51,612 bases of DNA, from the NCBI RefSeq assembly GCF_022678645.1, contig NZ_JALBWV010000061.1, positions 1 to 51,612 on the forward strand. The letters run 5' to 3'. The notes beneath the pieces are model-generated. The model searched no databases. It was not told where the DNA came from and saw only the letters and a list, made by a program, of their open reading frames with translations. Each line of letters begins with the position of its first letter. Within the stretch, counting starts at the first letter, position 1. The position numbers and the translations under genes are program-made. Source of the DNA: Saccharopolyspora soli (GTDB taxonomy: Bacteria; Actinomycetota; Actinomycetes; Mycobacteriales; Pseudonocardiaceae). Below, piece after piece: positions 40,226 to 49,564 of this stretch.

Positions 40226-41518
40226 TCAGGCGACCGCGATCCGTCGCGGTGGCTTCGTCTCGACCGCGTCGCGGTCGGCGGTGGCGGTGGTCTCGCGTGC
40301 CGGGCGGTGCACCGGACGCGGGCCTAGAACGGTCTTCGCCCATTCCGCGACCAACGACGGCAACTGCACACCACCGTCACCGGGCACCAGGAACTTTTCC
40401 CGCAGCAGTTCCCTGCGCTCGTTCACGGGCAGGGCGTCTACCATCTGATCGCCGCGGTGTGCCAGCTCAATGAGCAGCGCGGTCGCGTCGGCCGACAGGT
40501 GCTGAGCCGAGGCGTTCAGCGCCGCGGACAGCGATGCTTCGGGATCGTCATCGGCCGCCAGGTCCAGCGCCTGCAACCGGGTAGGGCCCTCCATCACGGC
40601 GATGAGCTCGCCGAGGCCGTACCCGTGCGCGTGGACGAGTTCGGCCGCTGCGTGGATCGCCAGCGGCAGGCAGTCGAGTAGCTCGGCCAGCCGCGTCAGC
40701 CGCGGGCTCTGCTCCGCGTCGTCTTCGCCGATCAGCCCGGCGAGCATGTCGGCCGCCGAGCTGATCGGAAGTCGCGCCAGCTGAAGGTGCCGTGCGGAGC
40801 TGCGGATGCTCAGCCCGCTCAGCCGTCGCCGACTGGTGATCAGCACCGCGCAGTGGTGGCCGCCGGGCAGCAGCGGCCGGACCTGCTTGGTGCTGTCCGC
40901 GTCGTCGAGCACCAGCAGGACCTTCTTGTCGGCCAGCAGCGTTTTCAGCAGTGCTTCGCGCGCGTCTTGGGAGTTCGGGAGGTCGGTGACGCCGAGTCCG
41001 CTGATCAGGTCGGCGAGGACATCGTGGGCCGTGGCGGGAGCACGGCCGGGGGTGTGGCCGTGCAACCGCGAGTAGAGGACGCCGTCGGGAAACGACGGGG
41101 TGGCGTCGTGCGCCCAGGTCACCGCCAGCCCCGTTTTGCCGATGCCGGCTGGTCCGGTGAGCACACGGATCGGCGTGCGGTGATGCGGTGCGAGCTCGGA
41201 GTGCAGCGCGCCGAGTTCATGGCGCCGGCCATAGATCAGGGGCGGAGCTGAGGGCAGTTGCGCGGTGTGGCGCAGGTGAGCACTCAGTTCTGTTCGAGCA
41301 CGGCGGGCCTGGTTGATCAGGTTGTTCTCGGCTCCGAGAACGGAATCCAGAGCAGCCACGGTATTGGGGTGGGGAACGGTGCCGTGTTCGATCTTGCTGA
41401 TCCAGAATTTGGTGACGTTGACGGCGTCCGCCAGTTCGGGCTGCGTCATCTTCCGCCGCAGCCGGAGAAGACGAACCGTGTTGCCGAAGTCGGGATTTCG
41501 CATGGTGGTTCCACTCAT
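40226..41518 (-). CDS. XRE-NB-ARC (STAND) regulator, 430 aa
   Basis: ATG at 41518 overlaps the stop of the FAD oxidase gene (ATGA). Residues ~14-68 are an XRE-type HTH (MTQPELADAVNVTKFWISKIEHG). An NB-ARC ATPase follows: Walker A TGPAGIGKTG (121-130), Walker B KKVLLVLDDAD (198-208), sensor ITSRRR and LPLAIHAA. No TPR tail, so it is shorter than AfsR-type proteins. STAND proteins switch state by nucleotide exchange on sensing a ligand; likely a pathway-specific regulator for this minus-strand cluster. Confidence 0.85.
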   Translation of the reverse strand: MSGTTMRNPDFGNTVRLLRLRRKMTQPELADAVNVTKFWISKIEHGTVPHPNTVAALDSVLGAENNLINQARRARTELSAHLRHTAQLPSAPPLIYGRRHELGALHSELAPHHRTPIRVLTGPAGIGKTGLAVTWAHDATPSFPDGVLYSRLHGHTPGRAPATAHDVLADLISGLGVTDLPNSQDAREALLKTLLADKKVLLVLDDADSTKQVRPLLPGGHHCAVLITSRRRLSGLSIRSSARHLQLARLPISSAADMLAGLIGEDDAEQSPRLTRLAELLDCLPLAIHAAAELVHAHGYGLGELIAVMEGPTRLQALDLAADDDPEASLSAALNASAQHLSADATALLIELAHRGDQMVDALPVNERRELLREKFLVPGDGGVQLPSLVAEWAKTVLGPRPVHRPARETTATADRDAVETKPPRRIAVA

Positions 41519-42909
41519 GGCGTGATGCCGTCGGGGGCGTAGCGCTGCAGGTTGAGCGCCGCCCATGGTCCGAATATCCCGCTGGGGTCGGTGCGTGCGA
41601 TGACCTCGTCGCGCTGGTCGGCGAACTCGCCGAAATGGTGGCGTTCGTCGGCACCATCCAGCGGTGTGGTGCCGACCGGGTACAGCTCACCACCGAGGTG
41701 TCGTGCGCGCTCGTAGTGGAATCGATTGCGGTCCAGCTCCCCTCGGCACCACACGTTCCACTGGCTCGGGTGGACGTGCTGGGCGCCGTGCAGCACGTCC
41801 ACCAGGTACACGAGACCGGAGGAGTCCGCCGGGGGCAGTCGCAGGGACGTGCGCCGGTCGAACGCCGCTGCGACGTGGGGCACGAGCATTCCCATCGAGT
41901 TCGCCGGTGGATCAGCAAGAATCGTGTCCACGAACTCGTCGACCCCTGCGCCGAGGACCATGGACGTCCTCGACGTCGGGACCCACCCGCGGTGCAGTTC
42001 ACCGGCAGCGTCGTCGAGTTCGGACACGGTGTGGCGATAGGTGCGGCCATGCGGGCTGGTGGAGAGGGGCACCGGTGCCAGATCCCGCATCACCCACCCC
42101 GTGGCCGGGGGCTTGCGGTGGTAGTAGCCGGTGGCGATCAGGTGGTATTCGCCGAGGCGTTGCCAGCGCGCGTGCAAGTCCACGACGTGCTCACGCAGCG
42201 ACAGAGTGCGCATGTCTTCCAGCAGTTCGGCCATGTCGGCATAGGTTCGACGCCAGGTGCGTGCCATCGGTGGTACCGGGCACAGGGCGAGATGGGCGCG
42301 GGTGATGATGCCGACCGCGCCGTGTCCGCCCAACGCGACGCGGAACACGTCCGGGTTCGATTGGCGGCTGCACCACACCCGTTCGCCCTGTCCGGTCACG
42401 AGTTCCAGGCCGAGGCAGCGATCCGCGATCGAACCTTCGCGGACCACAGTGGACCAGCCCCCGGCGCTCAGGACGTCTCCAATGGACTGTCTGGTGTCGA
42501 GGCTGGGACCGGAGGTCAGGCGCTGACCGGTCGACCATGCCGCGTCAACCACCTCGCGGATCGTGGCTCCGGCCTCGGCGTCGATCACGCCCGTGTCGAC
42601 GTTGACGATCCGGTTCAGGGCGCACATGTCGATCGCGATGCCGGGGGTGAGCTGCTGGCCGCCCATTTGGCGCAGCGGCCCCCGGGCGCGCGCTGGCAGG
42701 CCCAGACCGTGGCAGGCGCGAATCACCTCGACCACATCGTCGGTGCTGGTCGGCCGTACCACCTTCCGCGGTGAACAACGGATCATTCGACCGAGGTCGG
42801 TGGCATCGTCATCGGGAGCGAGCATCCGGTAGACGCCCGGCTGATCAAGCGGGCTTGTACTGGCCACGGAGTTGACGTCAGGATGTGGCTGAATAGTCGA
42901 CCTGGTCAT
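41515..42909 (-). CDS. FAD-linked oxidase (VAO/PCMH type), 464 aa
   Basis: ATG at 42909 after GAGGGGAG. The FAD_binding_4 domain covers ~45-215 (RKVVRPTSTDDVVEVIRACHGLGLPARARG, VNVDTGVIDAEAGATIREVVDAA, LGGHGAVGIITRAHLAL), and the C-terminal domain ends FGPWAALNLQRYAPDG as in cytokinin dehydrogenase-like enzymes. Where covalent enzymes have RGxGH, this has RGPLR (76-80), so the usual flavin-linking His is Arg and FAD is probably non-covalent. It would oxidise an alcohol or amine. First gene of the unit with the NB-ARC regulator. Confidence 0.85.
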   Translation of the reverse strand: MTRSTIQPHPDVNSVASTSPLDQPGVYRMLAPDDDATDLGRMIRCSPRKVVRPTSTDDVVEVIRACHGLGLPARARGPLRQMGGQQLTPGIAIDMCALNRIVNVDTGVIDAEAGATIREVVDAAWSTGQRLTSGPSLDTRQSIGDVLSAGGWSTVVREGSIADRCLGLELVTGQGERVWCSRQSNPDVFRVALGGHGAVGIITRAHLALCPVPPMARTWRRTYADMAELLEDMRTLSLREHVVDLHARWQRLGEYHLIATGYYHRKPPATGWVMRDLAPVPLSTSPHGRTYRHTVSELDDAAGELHRGWVPTSRTSMVLGAGVDEFVDTILADPPANSMGMLVPHVAAAFDRRTSLRLPPADSSGLVYLVDVLHGAQHVHPSQWNVWCRGELDRNRFHYERARHLGGELYPVGTTPLDGADERHHFGEFADQRDEVIARTDPSGIFGPWAALNLQRYAPDGITP

Positions 42910-43226
42910 GTGCTCCCCTCTTCGCTCGTCGCCGCCGATTCCTGTGTGCTGTGCGGTCGTTCGTGTGGTTCCGAAGCGGCAAGTCCCTGTCAGCTCACCA
43001 TGTGGGAGCGTCTCGGGGGGATACGGAGCGGATCCGGGAATCGCTCGGATGGCCTACGTAAATTTCTGATCAGTACCCTTCTCCGTAGACGCTCCGTAGT
43101 CACCTGGAGGGCATCGATGGAGTGCGGAGACGATGACGCGACACCTTGAACGTGATGTCAGTCACGTTCAAGGTTGTGTGGTGGGCCTCTCCCGGCGATA
43201 CGCTCTGGCAACCAGACTTCGGGGAC
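42910..43226. promoter_or_regulatory. Divergent promoter region with repeats
   Basis: Between the FAD oxidase and the LAL regulator. CTCCGTAG occurs at 43081-43088 and 43092-43099 (11-nt period), and its reverse complement core TACGGAG at 43022-43028. A perfect 12-bp inverted repeat with a 6-nt spacer lies at 43144-43155 / 43162-43173. These are probable regulator-binding sites controlling both directions. Confidence 0.65.
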
Positions 43227-45653
43227 GTGGTGTTTGTGATAACAGGCAAGCTGCCCGCCGTAAGCGGCAAACCGTTCATTGGACGGGACAAGCTGCTTGA
43301 CCAGGGCAAGACGATCCTGCGTGGACAGTGCCGGCACCTCAACCTGTCCGGCGGGGGAGGGTCAGGTAAGACACGAGTTGCCGCTCAGCTGGCCTGGGAA
43401 CTCAGTCACGAACTTCTCCGGGATGCGGCGGGCCGGGAGTTGAAGGAGCCGCTGTTCACGCTTGTCCGGTGGGTCGCCCTCAACAACCACAAACGGACTG
43501 AGGACGCAGGAGCGAATCTGCGCTTGGTGAAGGAGGAAGTGGGAAAGGCACTGGGCCTTCGGGACAACGACCACCTGGACATGCTGGATGTGGTGGTGGA
43601 GGAGATCCGGGACGGTCGCGTCCTGCTGGTGCTGGACAACTGCGAACACTTGCTTGACGCGGCGGCCACCGTCACCGTCGAACTGCTTAACCGCTGTCCC
43701 AATCTGAAGATCGTGTGGACCAGCCAGCATTCGCTCGGGCTGGACGGTGAGCAGCAGTTGCCCGTGCCGCCGCTACAGATGCCACCGCCGGGCGACCCGG
43801 GTGCGGTGCCGCACGATGCGTTGGAGTTGCTTGTTCTTCGGGCGAAAGAGGTTCGCCCGGATTTCGAGGTCACCGACGACAATCGCGATGATCTCGACGT
43901 GATCACGCGCCTGGTCAATGCCCTGCCGTTGGGGCTCGGCCTGGCCGGCAGGCAACTGCGGTCTAGGACGCCACGCGACCTGCGCCGCCGCCTCGAACGA
44001 CATGGGGTCTTGGGCCTGCGTGGTGGCGACCGGTACACATCACGACCGCAGCACCAGGGAATAGACGACACGCTGGACTGGAGTTGGCAACTGCTGCCGA
44101 AGAAAGAGCAGATCACCTGGGCGCGTTGCTCGGTGTTCGTTGGGGATTTCAGCCCCGAAGCCGCCGCAGCCGTCGTGGCCGACGACGATGACGAAACCAC
44201 ACCAGGGACTATCACCCCAGACGACGTGGAGCAGCTGCTCGACACGTTGGTGGAGAAAAGCATTCTCGACCTGGTCCCCACCGACGAGTGCAGTCGCTAC
44301 CGGATGCTGACCACGGTGCATGAAAAAGGCGACGAAGAACTTGCCAAACTCGGTGAGCAGAAAGCCGTTCGCCTCTGCGCCCTGCGTTACTACGTCAAGA
44401 AGGCAGAGAAGGCCAGCGCGGAGTGGTACTCCGACGAAGAGATCTACTGGCTTCTCTTCTGGCAAGCCGAACAGGTCAATGTCGAGGCGGCGCTGCACAC
44501 CGCCGAGCAGTATGACCCCGCCCTCGGGCTGAGGCTGATAGTCGACCTGGTTCGTGGCCGCGGCGGGATGTTCTATGGCCGCCTGGAAGCCTACGCGCGG
44601 TGGGTCGAACGCTTGGTGGCCAAGTTGCCGGACCGAGAAACCACGGCGGATCTCGTGGCAGACGGACTGTCCACCGCTGGGTGGCTGCGGTGTCTCATCG
44701 GAGACACCGACGGCGCCCGACGCGCGCTCGACGACGCCACCCATTACGAAGCGCTCTGGGGTAAACCTCTGCCAACAGTGATGAACCTTCGCAGCACCTA
44801 CACATGGTGGGGCCGCGGGAGAAGTTCCGAAGCTCTTCCGCTGATGCAAGAAGCAGTCGACGCCTTCGCCGCCCAGGGGCTCCGCGGCGATAGCCACCTG
44901 CTCCTGCTCCAGATGACCCTCTGCGCCGCGTTCCAGGGGCCCACAGAGCAAGCGGATGCCCTAGTCACCATGTTGGTCAGCAATGCCGAGAACTCCGGCG
45001 CGACATGGACGATCTCCTGGGCACAGTACGCACGCGTCGTCTACCTGGTGCGGAGAGCATTGGAAGCAGCCGATCACGTAGCCGCGCGTGACGGCCTACG
45101 GGAAGCGAAAGATCTCGTCGACTCCGTATCGAAACTGTGGGATGACATCGGCGACCGTTGGTCACCGGCCTGGGCTCGTGCAGCCTTGGCCTGGGTGCTG
45201 GCCTTGCAGCAGGAGTACCGACAGGCCGCCCTGATGCTCGGCGCCGCCCGCCACTACCAGGACCGCGAGAACGAAGACCTCGAACGCCTGCCCGGACTCC
45301 GGGACTTCAACAACCGCGCCGCCCAGCTCTGCCGAGAGCACCTGGGCGAGGAGGGATTCGAGGCCGCCGTCGCGGAAGGGCGGGAACGTGACCACATCGC
45401 GCTGACCATGGAGTTGGCCGTCGACAGCGCGACGCACGGTCAATCCTCGTTGACTCCGATGGAACAACGAGTGTACGACCTGCTCCCCGCATCCTACGCA
45501 GAAATAGCGGAATATTTTACCATCTCGCCCAAGACCGCCATAACCCACGTGAACAACATTCGGAAGAAACTGGGCGGATTCTCAAGCAAGGAAAAACTTG
45601 AGGAGTGGAAGCACCGAGCTCAACGCCAAAATGTGATCTCCATCACTACGTAG
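43227..45653 (+). CDS. LAL-type STAND regulator with LuxR-like HTH, ~808 aa
   Basis: The open frame begins at TTG 43146 but that start lies inside the 12-bp palindrome; family similarity starts at TGKLPAVSGKPFIGRD, so a GTG at 43227, 43230 or 43236 is preferred. Walker A LSGGGGSGKTRVAA, Walker B VLLVLDNCEHLLD and WTSQHSL mark an NB-ARC-like ATPase, followed by ~400 residues of TPR-like helices. The C-terminal SLTPMEQRVYDLLPASYAEIAEYFTISPKTAITHVNNIRKKLG is a LuxR-type HTH. Such large ATP-binding regulators activate specialised-metabolism genes in actinomycetes. Confidence 0.85.
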   Translation: MVFVITGKLPAVSGKPFIGRDKLLDQGKTILRGQCRHLNLSGGGGSGKTRVAAQLAWELSHELLRDAAGRELKEPLFTLVRWVALNNHKRTEDAGANLRLVKEEVGKALGLRDNDHLDMLDVVVEEIRDGRVLLVLDNCEHLLDAAATVTVELLNRCPNLKIVWTSQHSLGLDGEQQLPVPPLQMPPPGDPGAVPHDALELLVLRAKEVRPDFEVTDDNRDDLDVITRLVNALPLGLGLAGRQLRSRTPRDLRRRLERHGVLGLRGGDRYTSRPQHQGIDDTLDWSWQLLPKKEQITWARCSVFVGDFSPEAAAAVVADDDDETTPGTITPDDVEQLLDTLVEKSILDLVPTDECSRYRMLTTVHEKGDEELAKLGEQKAVRLCALRYYVKKAEKASAEWYSDEEIYWLLFWQAEQVNVEAALHTAEQYDPALGLRLIVDLVRGRGGMFYGRLEAYARWVERLVAKLPDRETTADLVADGLSTAGWLRCLIGDTDGARRALDDATHYEALWGKPLPTVMNLRSTYTWWGRGRSSEALPLMQEAVDAFAAQGLRGDSHLLLLQMTLCAAFQGPTEQADALVTMLVSNAENSGATWTISWAQYARVVYLVRRALEAADHVAARDGLREAKDLVDSVSKLWDDIGDRWSPAWARAALAWVLALQQEYRQAALMLGAARHYQDRENEDLERLPGLRDFNNRAAQLCREHLGEEGFEAAVAEGRERDHIALTMELAVDSATHGQSSLTPMEQRVYDLLPASYAEIAEYFTISPKTAITHVNNIRKKLGGFSSKEKLEEWKHRAQRQNVISITT

Positions 45654-45658
45654 GAGGT

Positions 45659-45793
45659 ATGGAGACACGAGATCCGTACCCCCTACGCGAATTATCCGGG
45701 GTGGTCAGCTCTGTCCCAGCGCACCATCATGCGCCACAGTGGAGCTGTGTCGGCGGCCCGTACCGCCCGGCCTCAACGCGAAGGGGGACGTAG
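45659..45793 (+). CDS. Small peptide gene, 44 aa
   Basis: ATG at 45659 preceded by GTAGGAGGT, the best ribosome site in the region, 5 nt after the LAL stop. METRDPYPLRELSGVVSSVP, then HHHAPQWSCVGGPYRPASTRRGT: one Cys, no recognised precursor-peptide motif. It could be a regulator-linked signal peptide, a leader or a fortuitous frame. Confidence 0.4.
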   Translation: METRDPYPLRELSGVVSSVPAHHHAPQWSCVGGPYRPASTRRGT

Positions 45794-46276
45794 TGGGCGA
45801 GTTCGCCTGTACCACCCGGGTGTTTCACCAGGGTGCAGCAGATGTTGTGCGGCGAGCTGCTGGCCGGATGCGCTCGGGGTTAGCGAAGAGTGAACGGCGA
45901 GCGCCCACGGTCGGCCAAGGCGTCTGCAGCGCTGGAACGCGACATTCGACAGCCTGGATCCAAGCAGCGAGGCGCCTGGTTTAACTCGTGGCCCAGGGCA
46001 ACGAGCGGCAGTCACCACCGCCAGCAGGTTGCTGAATGCCCCAGAAACCAGCGCACTGAACAGCGCCCTGGTTGCGGTAAACACGCCAGAATCTTCGTTT
46101 CTGGACATACAACATGTCCGCGAACAAAGTCCGACGGCGGCAATGAAGCCTCGGTGATGGAGATGAAGCATTCGGACACCTCCGATCACGCTCGATGAGT
46201 ATGGCGATCAACTCCGGCTCCATCACGAAAGTTGCCGAACAACCCGGGGTGGCCCCGGAAGGAGAAGGAATACGGA
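45794..46276. other. Stretch without a confident gene
   Basis: About 480 bases. A GTG frame from 45793 (MGEFACTTRVFHQGAADVVRRAAGRMRSG...) ends at 45983 without a ribosome site; it looks like eroded coding DNA. The last ~100 bases should hold the promoter of the VOC gene; no clear boxes. Confidence 0.35.
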
Positions 46277-47068
46277 ATGACGATAGTGGGCTTCCGTCAC
46301 ATCGGACTCTACGTGGACGACGTCGACCGGTCGGTCGCGTTCTACAGCTCCGTGTTGGGTTTACAGGAGTGGCCGACAGACTCTCCCGGGCCGAAAGCCG
46401 ACCTGCGCTACGACATGATGCTTGCGCAGCTCGGCGGCGGGAAGTTGCTCGCGCATCCGGATAAGAAGGGATGCATCAGTCTCAGCCCCGCTACCACGGG
46501 ACCGTTTGACCCTGACAAGCCTGGCCTTGACCACCTGAGTGTCACAAGCGACGACCTCGATGACCACGAACGCAGTTTGACTGCGCAAGGGGTCAAGCAC
46601 GGTAGTCCAACGTTCATGGCCAATGCAGAGATGACCGTCATGTCGATCCGAGACCCGTCCCGGATCCAACTCGAATCCACCCTCGCACCGAACGCTCCGG
46701 ACGTCGTCCATCACATCCGCCTCACATGCGACTCCGTGGACGACTCCACGGAATTCTACCGGCACCTCGGCTTTGACGTGTTCATGTCCGGGCCCGATCC
46801 GCGCCTATTGGGTGGCGTGATCCTCGCCCATCAGAAGGCCGGATTGATTCTGGGCCTGCGTCCCGCGCTCGCGGCCGCCCCGTTCGTTCCCGGCAGAATC
46901 GGTCTGGGCCGTCTGATCGTCGACGTGCCCGCAGATGAGATCGACGCACTGGCTGCTGACCTCGATACCTCTCCCACCATCATCGAGACCGCAGGAGTAT
47001 CCGTGGCAAGAACAACGGATCCGACCGGAATCCCGATCGACTGCGTCGCAGAACTGCGACAACAGTAG
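46277..47068 (+). CDS. Two-domain VOC (glyoxalase/bleomycin-resistance fold) protein, 263 aa
   Basis: ATG at 46277 after AAGGAGAAGG. Two VOC repeats: HIGLYVDDVDRSVAFYSSVLGL (from ~7) with a conserved GLDHLSV later, and HHIRLTCDSVDDSTEFYRHLGFDV (from ~145). Metal-ligand positions are visible (H8, and E136 in RIQLEST for the first domain). Family members are dioxygenases, lyases, or drug-binding resistance proteins. In this context either a pathway enzyme or self-resistance by binding is possible. A perfect hairpin follows. Confidence 0.8.
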   Translation: MTIVGFRHIGLYVDDVDRSVAFYSSVLGLQEWPTDSPGPKADLRYDMMLAQLGGGKLLAHPDKKGCISLSPATTGPFDPDKPGLDHLSVTSDDLDDHERSLTAQGVKHGSPTFMANAEMTVMSIRDPSRIQLESTLAPNAPDVVHHIRLTCDSVDDSTEFYRHLGFDVFMSGPDPRLLGGVILAHQKAGLILGLRPALAAAPFVPGRIGLGRLIVDVPADEIDALAADLDTSPTIIETAGVSVARTTDPTGIPIDCVAELRQQ

Positions 47069-47087
47069 CCAGCGAACAGAAAGCCGA

Positions 47088-47128
47088 CCTGGGCGATGGT
47101 CCCGCGATGCGCGGGACCATCGCCCAGG
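47088..47128. terminator. Perfect 19-bp hairpin
   Basis: Arms 47088-47106 and 47110-47128 with an ATG loop, 20 nt after the VOC stop. Confidence 0.85.
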
Positions 47129-47486
47129 CGACACGGTGCTGATCGCCGACGAGGCCGCCTGACTAGAGCCCCGACGCGCAGGGCTACCGGTCGGACAGGA
47201 CCGCAGTAACTGCGCGTGCTGACGATCATCGACGCCGCGCCTCCCCTCGTCCATGAGACACTCCCTGTTACCGATCAGATCGAGTCACACATCCCGTACC
47301 AACACGATTTAGGCTGATAAAGGCGCGTTGACGAGCAATCAAAGCATGGCCAAAAACCAGTTACACAATGCCATTGCACACACTGCGTCACGAGATAGAT
47401 CACCAGGATGCCGCTACCTGGCCTTTAGAGTCCCCTGTAGATTACTCACGGTATGATCTTGATTGACTCGACGTGAGGAGAAGAGA
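47129..47486. other. Intergenic, AT-richer toward the right
   Basis: No gene seen. From ~47280 composition is noticeably AT-richer than the window average and probably contains the promoter of the acyl-CoA dehydrogenase gene. A short coding-like end GDTVLIADEAA (47127-47162) may be a remnant. Confidence 0.45.
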
Positions 47487-49031
47487 GTGCCGGTAACTGG
47501 GCACAGTGAAAAGACCAACACCATCCTAGAGGCCATCCGGTGGCGTGCACGCCACCGCGTGAACGCCGAACTCATGGATCAACGTCGTTCATTGTCGCCA
47601 GGTTGGCAATCTGACTGCGCGGCGGCGGGCTTACTGGGCTTAACGATTCCGGAGGAGTACGGAGGCCACGGTCTCACGTGGACTGAACTGGTCGACGTCA
47701 TGCACCAGTTAGGCGCCACCAACTGCAACGACTACGTCGGACTCATGGTAGTCAACACCCTGGGCCCGCCGCCCATCATTCATTTCGCCCGCGAAACACT
47801 GAAAAAAGAGATCCTGCCCCAGTTAGCATCCGGCCAGGCACTGAGCACGAGCGCGATCTCCGAACCCGACATGGGATCGTACCTCGCCGGTATCAAGACA
47901 ACCGCACGACGACTCCCCGACGGGAGCTACCTCCTCAACGGCGAAAAAAAGTGGATCTCCCTGGGAGGTGACGCGCGATACGTCAACGTCATCGCCCAAT
48001 TACTCGATGAGCACAACAACCGATTAGGGATCACCGGGTTCCTGATCGACACCGCACAGAAGCCCGGGTTCATCGTCGGCCCCGAAGAGCGAACACTGGG
48101 GCTGCGCGCGGTACCACAAAACACCCTCACATTCGAGAACCTGCACATCCCCCCTGAATACCTCCTCGGCGGCGAGGGCGAAGGTCTGCGCGCGGCGAAA
48201 AACGCGTTCCAAACCGGTCGGCTTTTGCTGGCCGCCGGAATCTCCGGCGCCGCGAAACGCGCGCTGCGGATAGCCCAGACCTTCGCGCAAGACCGGGTCG
48301 TCGCGACTGGGCTCCTTGCCGAAAACGGGCAAATCCAGAACATGGCAGCAGACGCGATCGCCGCGATCCAGGCGGTCGACATGCTCGTCGCCCATACCGC
48401 CCACCGCCTCGACCATGGCCAGAACTTCGATCACCTGCTTTTTATCGCCAAGGCGATCGGGTGCGAAGAGATGTGGCGCGTGATCGACGACTGTGTCCAG
48501 ATCCTCGGTGCGCGTGGTTTTCTCGACACCAACGTTGTGGGCCAAATGTTCCGCGACTACCGGCTGTTTCGGATTTTCGAGGGCTCAACACACACCGTGT
48601 GGGGATATCAGGGGGCGATGCTGCGCAAACGCCCCGAGGAGTTCCTGGCGCTGGTCGCCGAGTTCGACACCTCCCCGGAGGTGCACGAGCTCATCTCGGA
48701 ATCCGCCGAGTTCACCCGAACCGACACGCCCGGTGGACCGTCGCGGCACCGACACACCAACGGCGTCGGCCAGCTCGCGGGGTGGAGCGTCCTCGCCGCG
48801 ATCACCAGCGACGCCGCGCGGCGCGGTGACGCGCACGCCTACACCGCCGCCTGGTGCGAACGCCAACTCCGTACCTGCCTGCAACGCGCTCGCGACGCAC
48901 TGACCGTCGAACTCCCCACCGTGGCGGAAATCAGCGCCACGATCCACAAGTTCGACGACCAGATCGGCGACCTCACCCAGCAGCACCCAGGCGAGCGCCA
49001 CCAGATGGACACCCTGCTGCTGCGACACTGA
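47487..49031 (+). CDS. Acyl-CoA dehydrogenase-family protein, 514 aa
   Basis: GTG at 47487 after GAGGAGAAG. N-terminal helical domain (GLLGLTIPEEYGGHGLTWTELVDV), middle beta domain with the FAD motif TSAISEPDMGS and NGEKKWISLGGDARYVNVIAQL, C-terminal helical domain with RDYRLFRIFEGSTHTVWGYQGAML, in which the E of FEGS sits at the usual catalytic-base position. An extra ~115-residue C-terminal extension resembles VLCAD/FadE-type enzymes. Probably dehydrogenates an acyl thioester or a related pathway intermediate. Confidence 0.85.
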   Translation: MPVTGHSEKTNTILEAIRWRARHRVNAELMDQRRSLSPGWQSDCAAAGLLGLTIPEEYGGHGLTWTELVDVMHQLGATNCNDYVGLMVVNTLGPPPIIHFARETLKKEILPQLASGQALSTSAISEPDMGSYLAGIKTTARRLPDGSYLLNGEKKWISLGGDARYVNVIAQLLDEHNNRLGITGFLIDTAQKPGFIVGPEERTLGLRAVPQNTLTFENLHIPPEYLLGGEGEGLRAAKNAFQTGRLLLAAGISGAAKRALRIAQTFAQDRVVATGLLAENGQIQNMAADAIAAIQAVDMLVAHTAHRLDHGQNFDHLLFIAKAIGCEEMWRVIDDCVQILGARGFLDTNVVGQMFRDYRLFRIFEGSTHTVWGYQGAMLRKRPEEFLALVAEFDTSPEVHELISESAEFTRTDTPGGPSRHRHTNGVGQLAGWSVLAAITSDAARRGDAHAYTAAWCERQLRTCLQRARDALTVELPTVAEISATIHKFDDQIGDLTQQHPGERHQMDTLLLRH

Positions 49032-49564
49032 CCACACATCGCAGTCCCGCGAACAAGACTGATCGACCTGTGGGTGGAGGATCTGCCGGAGATGCGCCGC
49101 GGTGGCGGGCACGGTCTCACCTACACCTCCACGAAGGCGTTCAACTGGTGCTCGCGGCGCCGCTCACCCGGAATCACGCGGCGAATTGCGACCCGAACCC
49201 CACCGCAGCCAGCGGTTCGTGGGCGGCCAGCCAGGCTCGCCTCCACCAGGGCCTTCACCTGCTCATCGACTGGTGCCGAGTTGATCGGTCCGCCTCGCCG
49301 TGGCCCTTTGCTGTGCATGTCGCTACGATCAGCCGGGATTTGATCAACAGTGAGCGCTGGTAGTCCGAGACGGTGCAGGTCCCCACTCGAAGGAACCCCT
49401 GCCCGTCTCCGACCACCCACCCGTACCGAGGACTCTGATGTCTAAATTTCCTCACCCGACGCCGCTTCCAGGCGTGTGTTGGGTCGAGTCGGAGGTAACA
49501 CGTGCTCGCCGCAACCCCGTCCGAGCAGACATGCGCCCATTACGGAGATGAGAGGCCCAGCACG
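49032..49564. other. Stretch with eroded coding sequence
   Basis: About 530 bases. Coding-like fragments on both strands (plus: LTYTSTKAFNWCSRRRSPG; minus: PINSAPVDEQVKALVEASLAGRPRTAGCGG) without intact genes. The right end supplies the ribosome site GATGAGAGG of the GAF gene. Confidence 0.35.

Noticed and set aside
43022..43099. CTCCGTAG repeats as a CRISPR array
   Set aside because: Only three 7-8 bp units, no spacers or cas genes; fits an operator.
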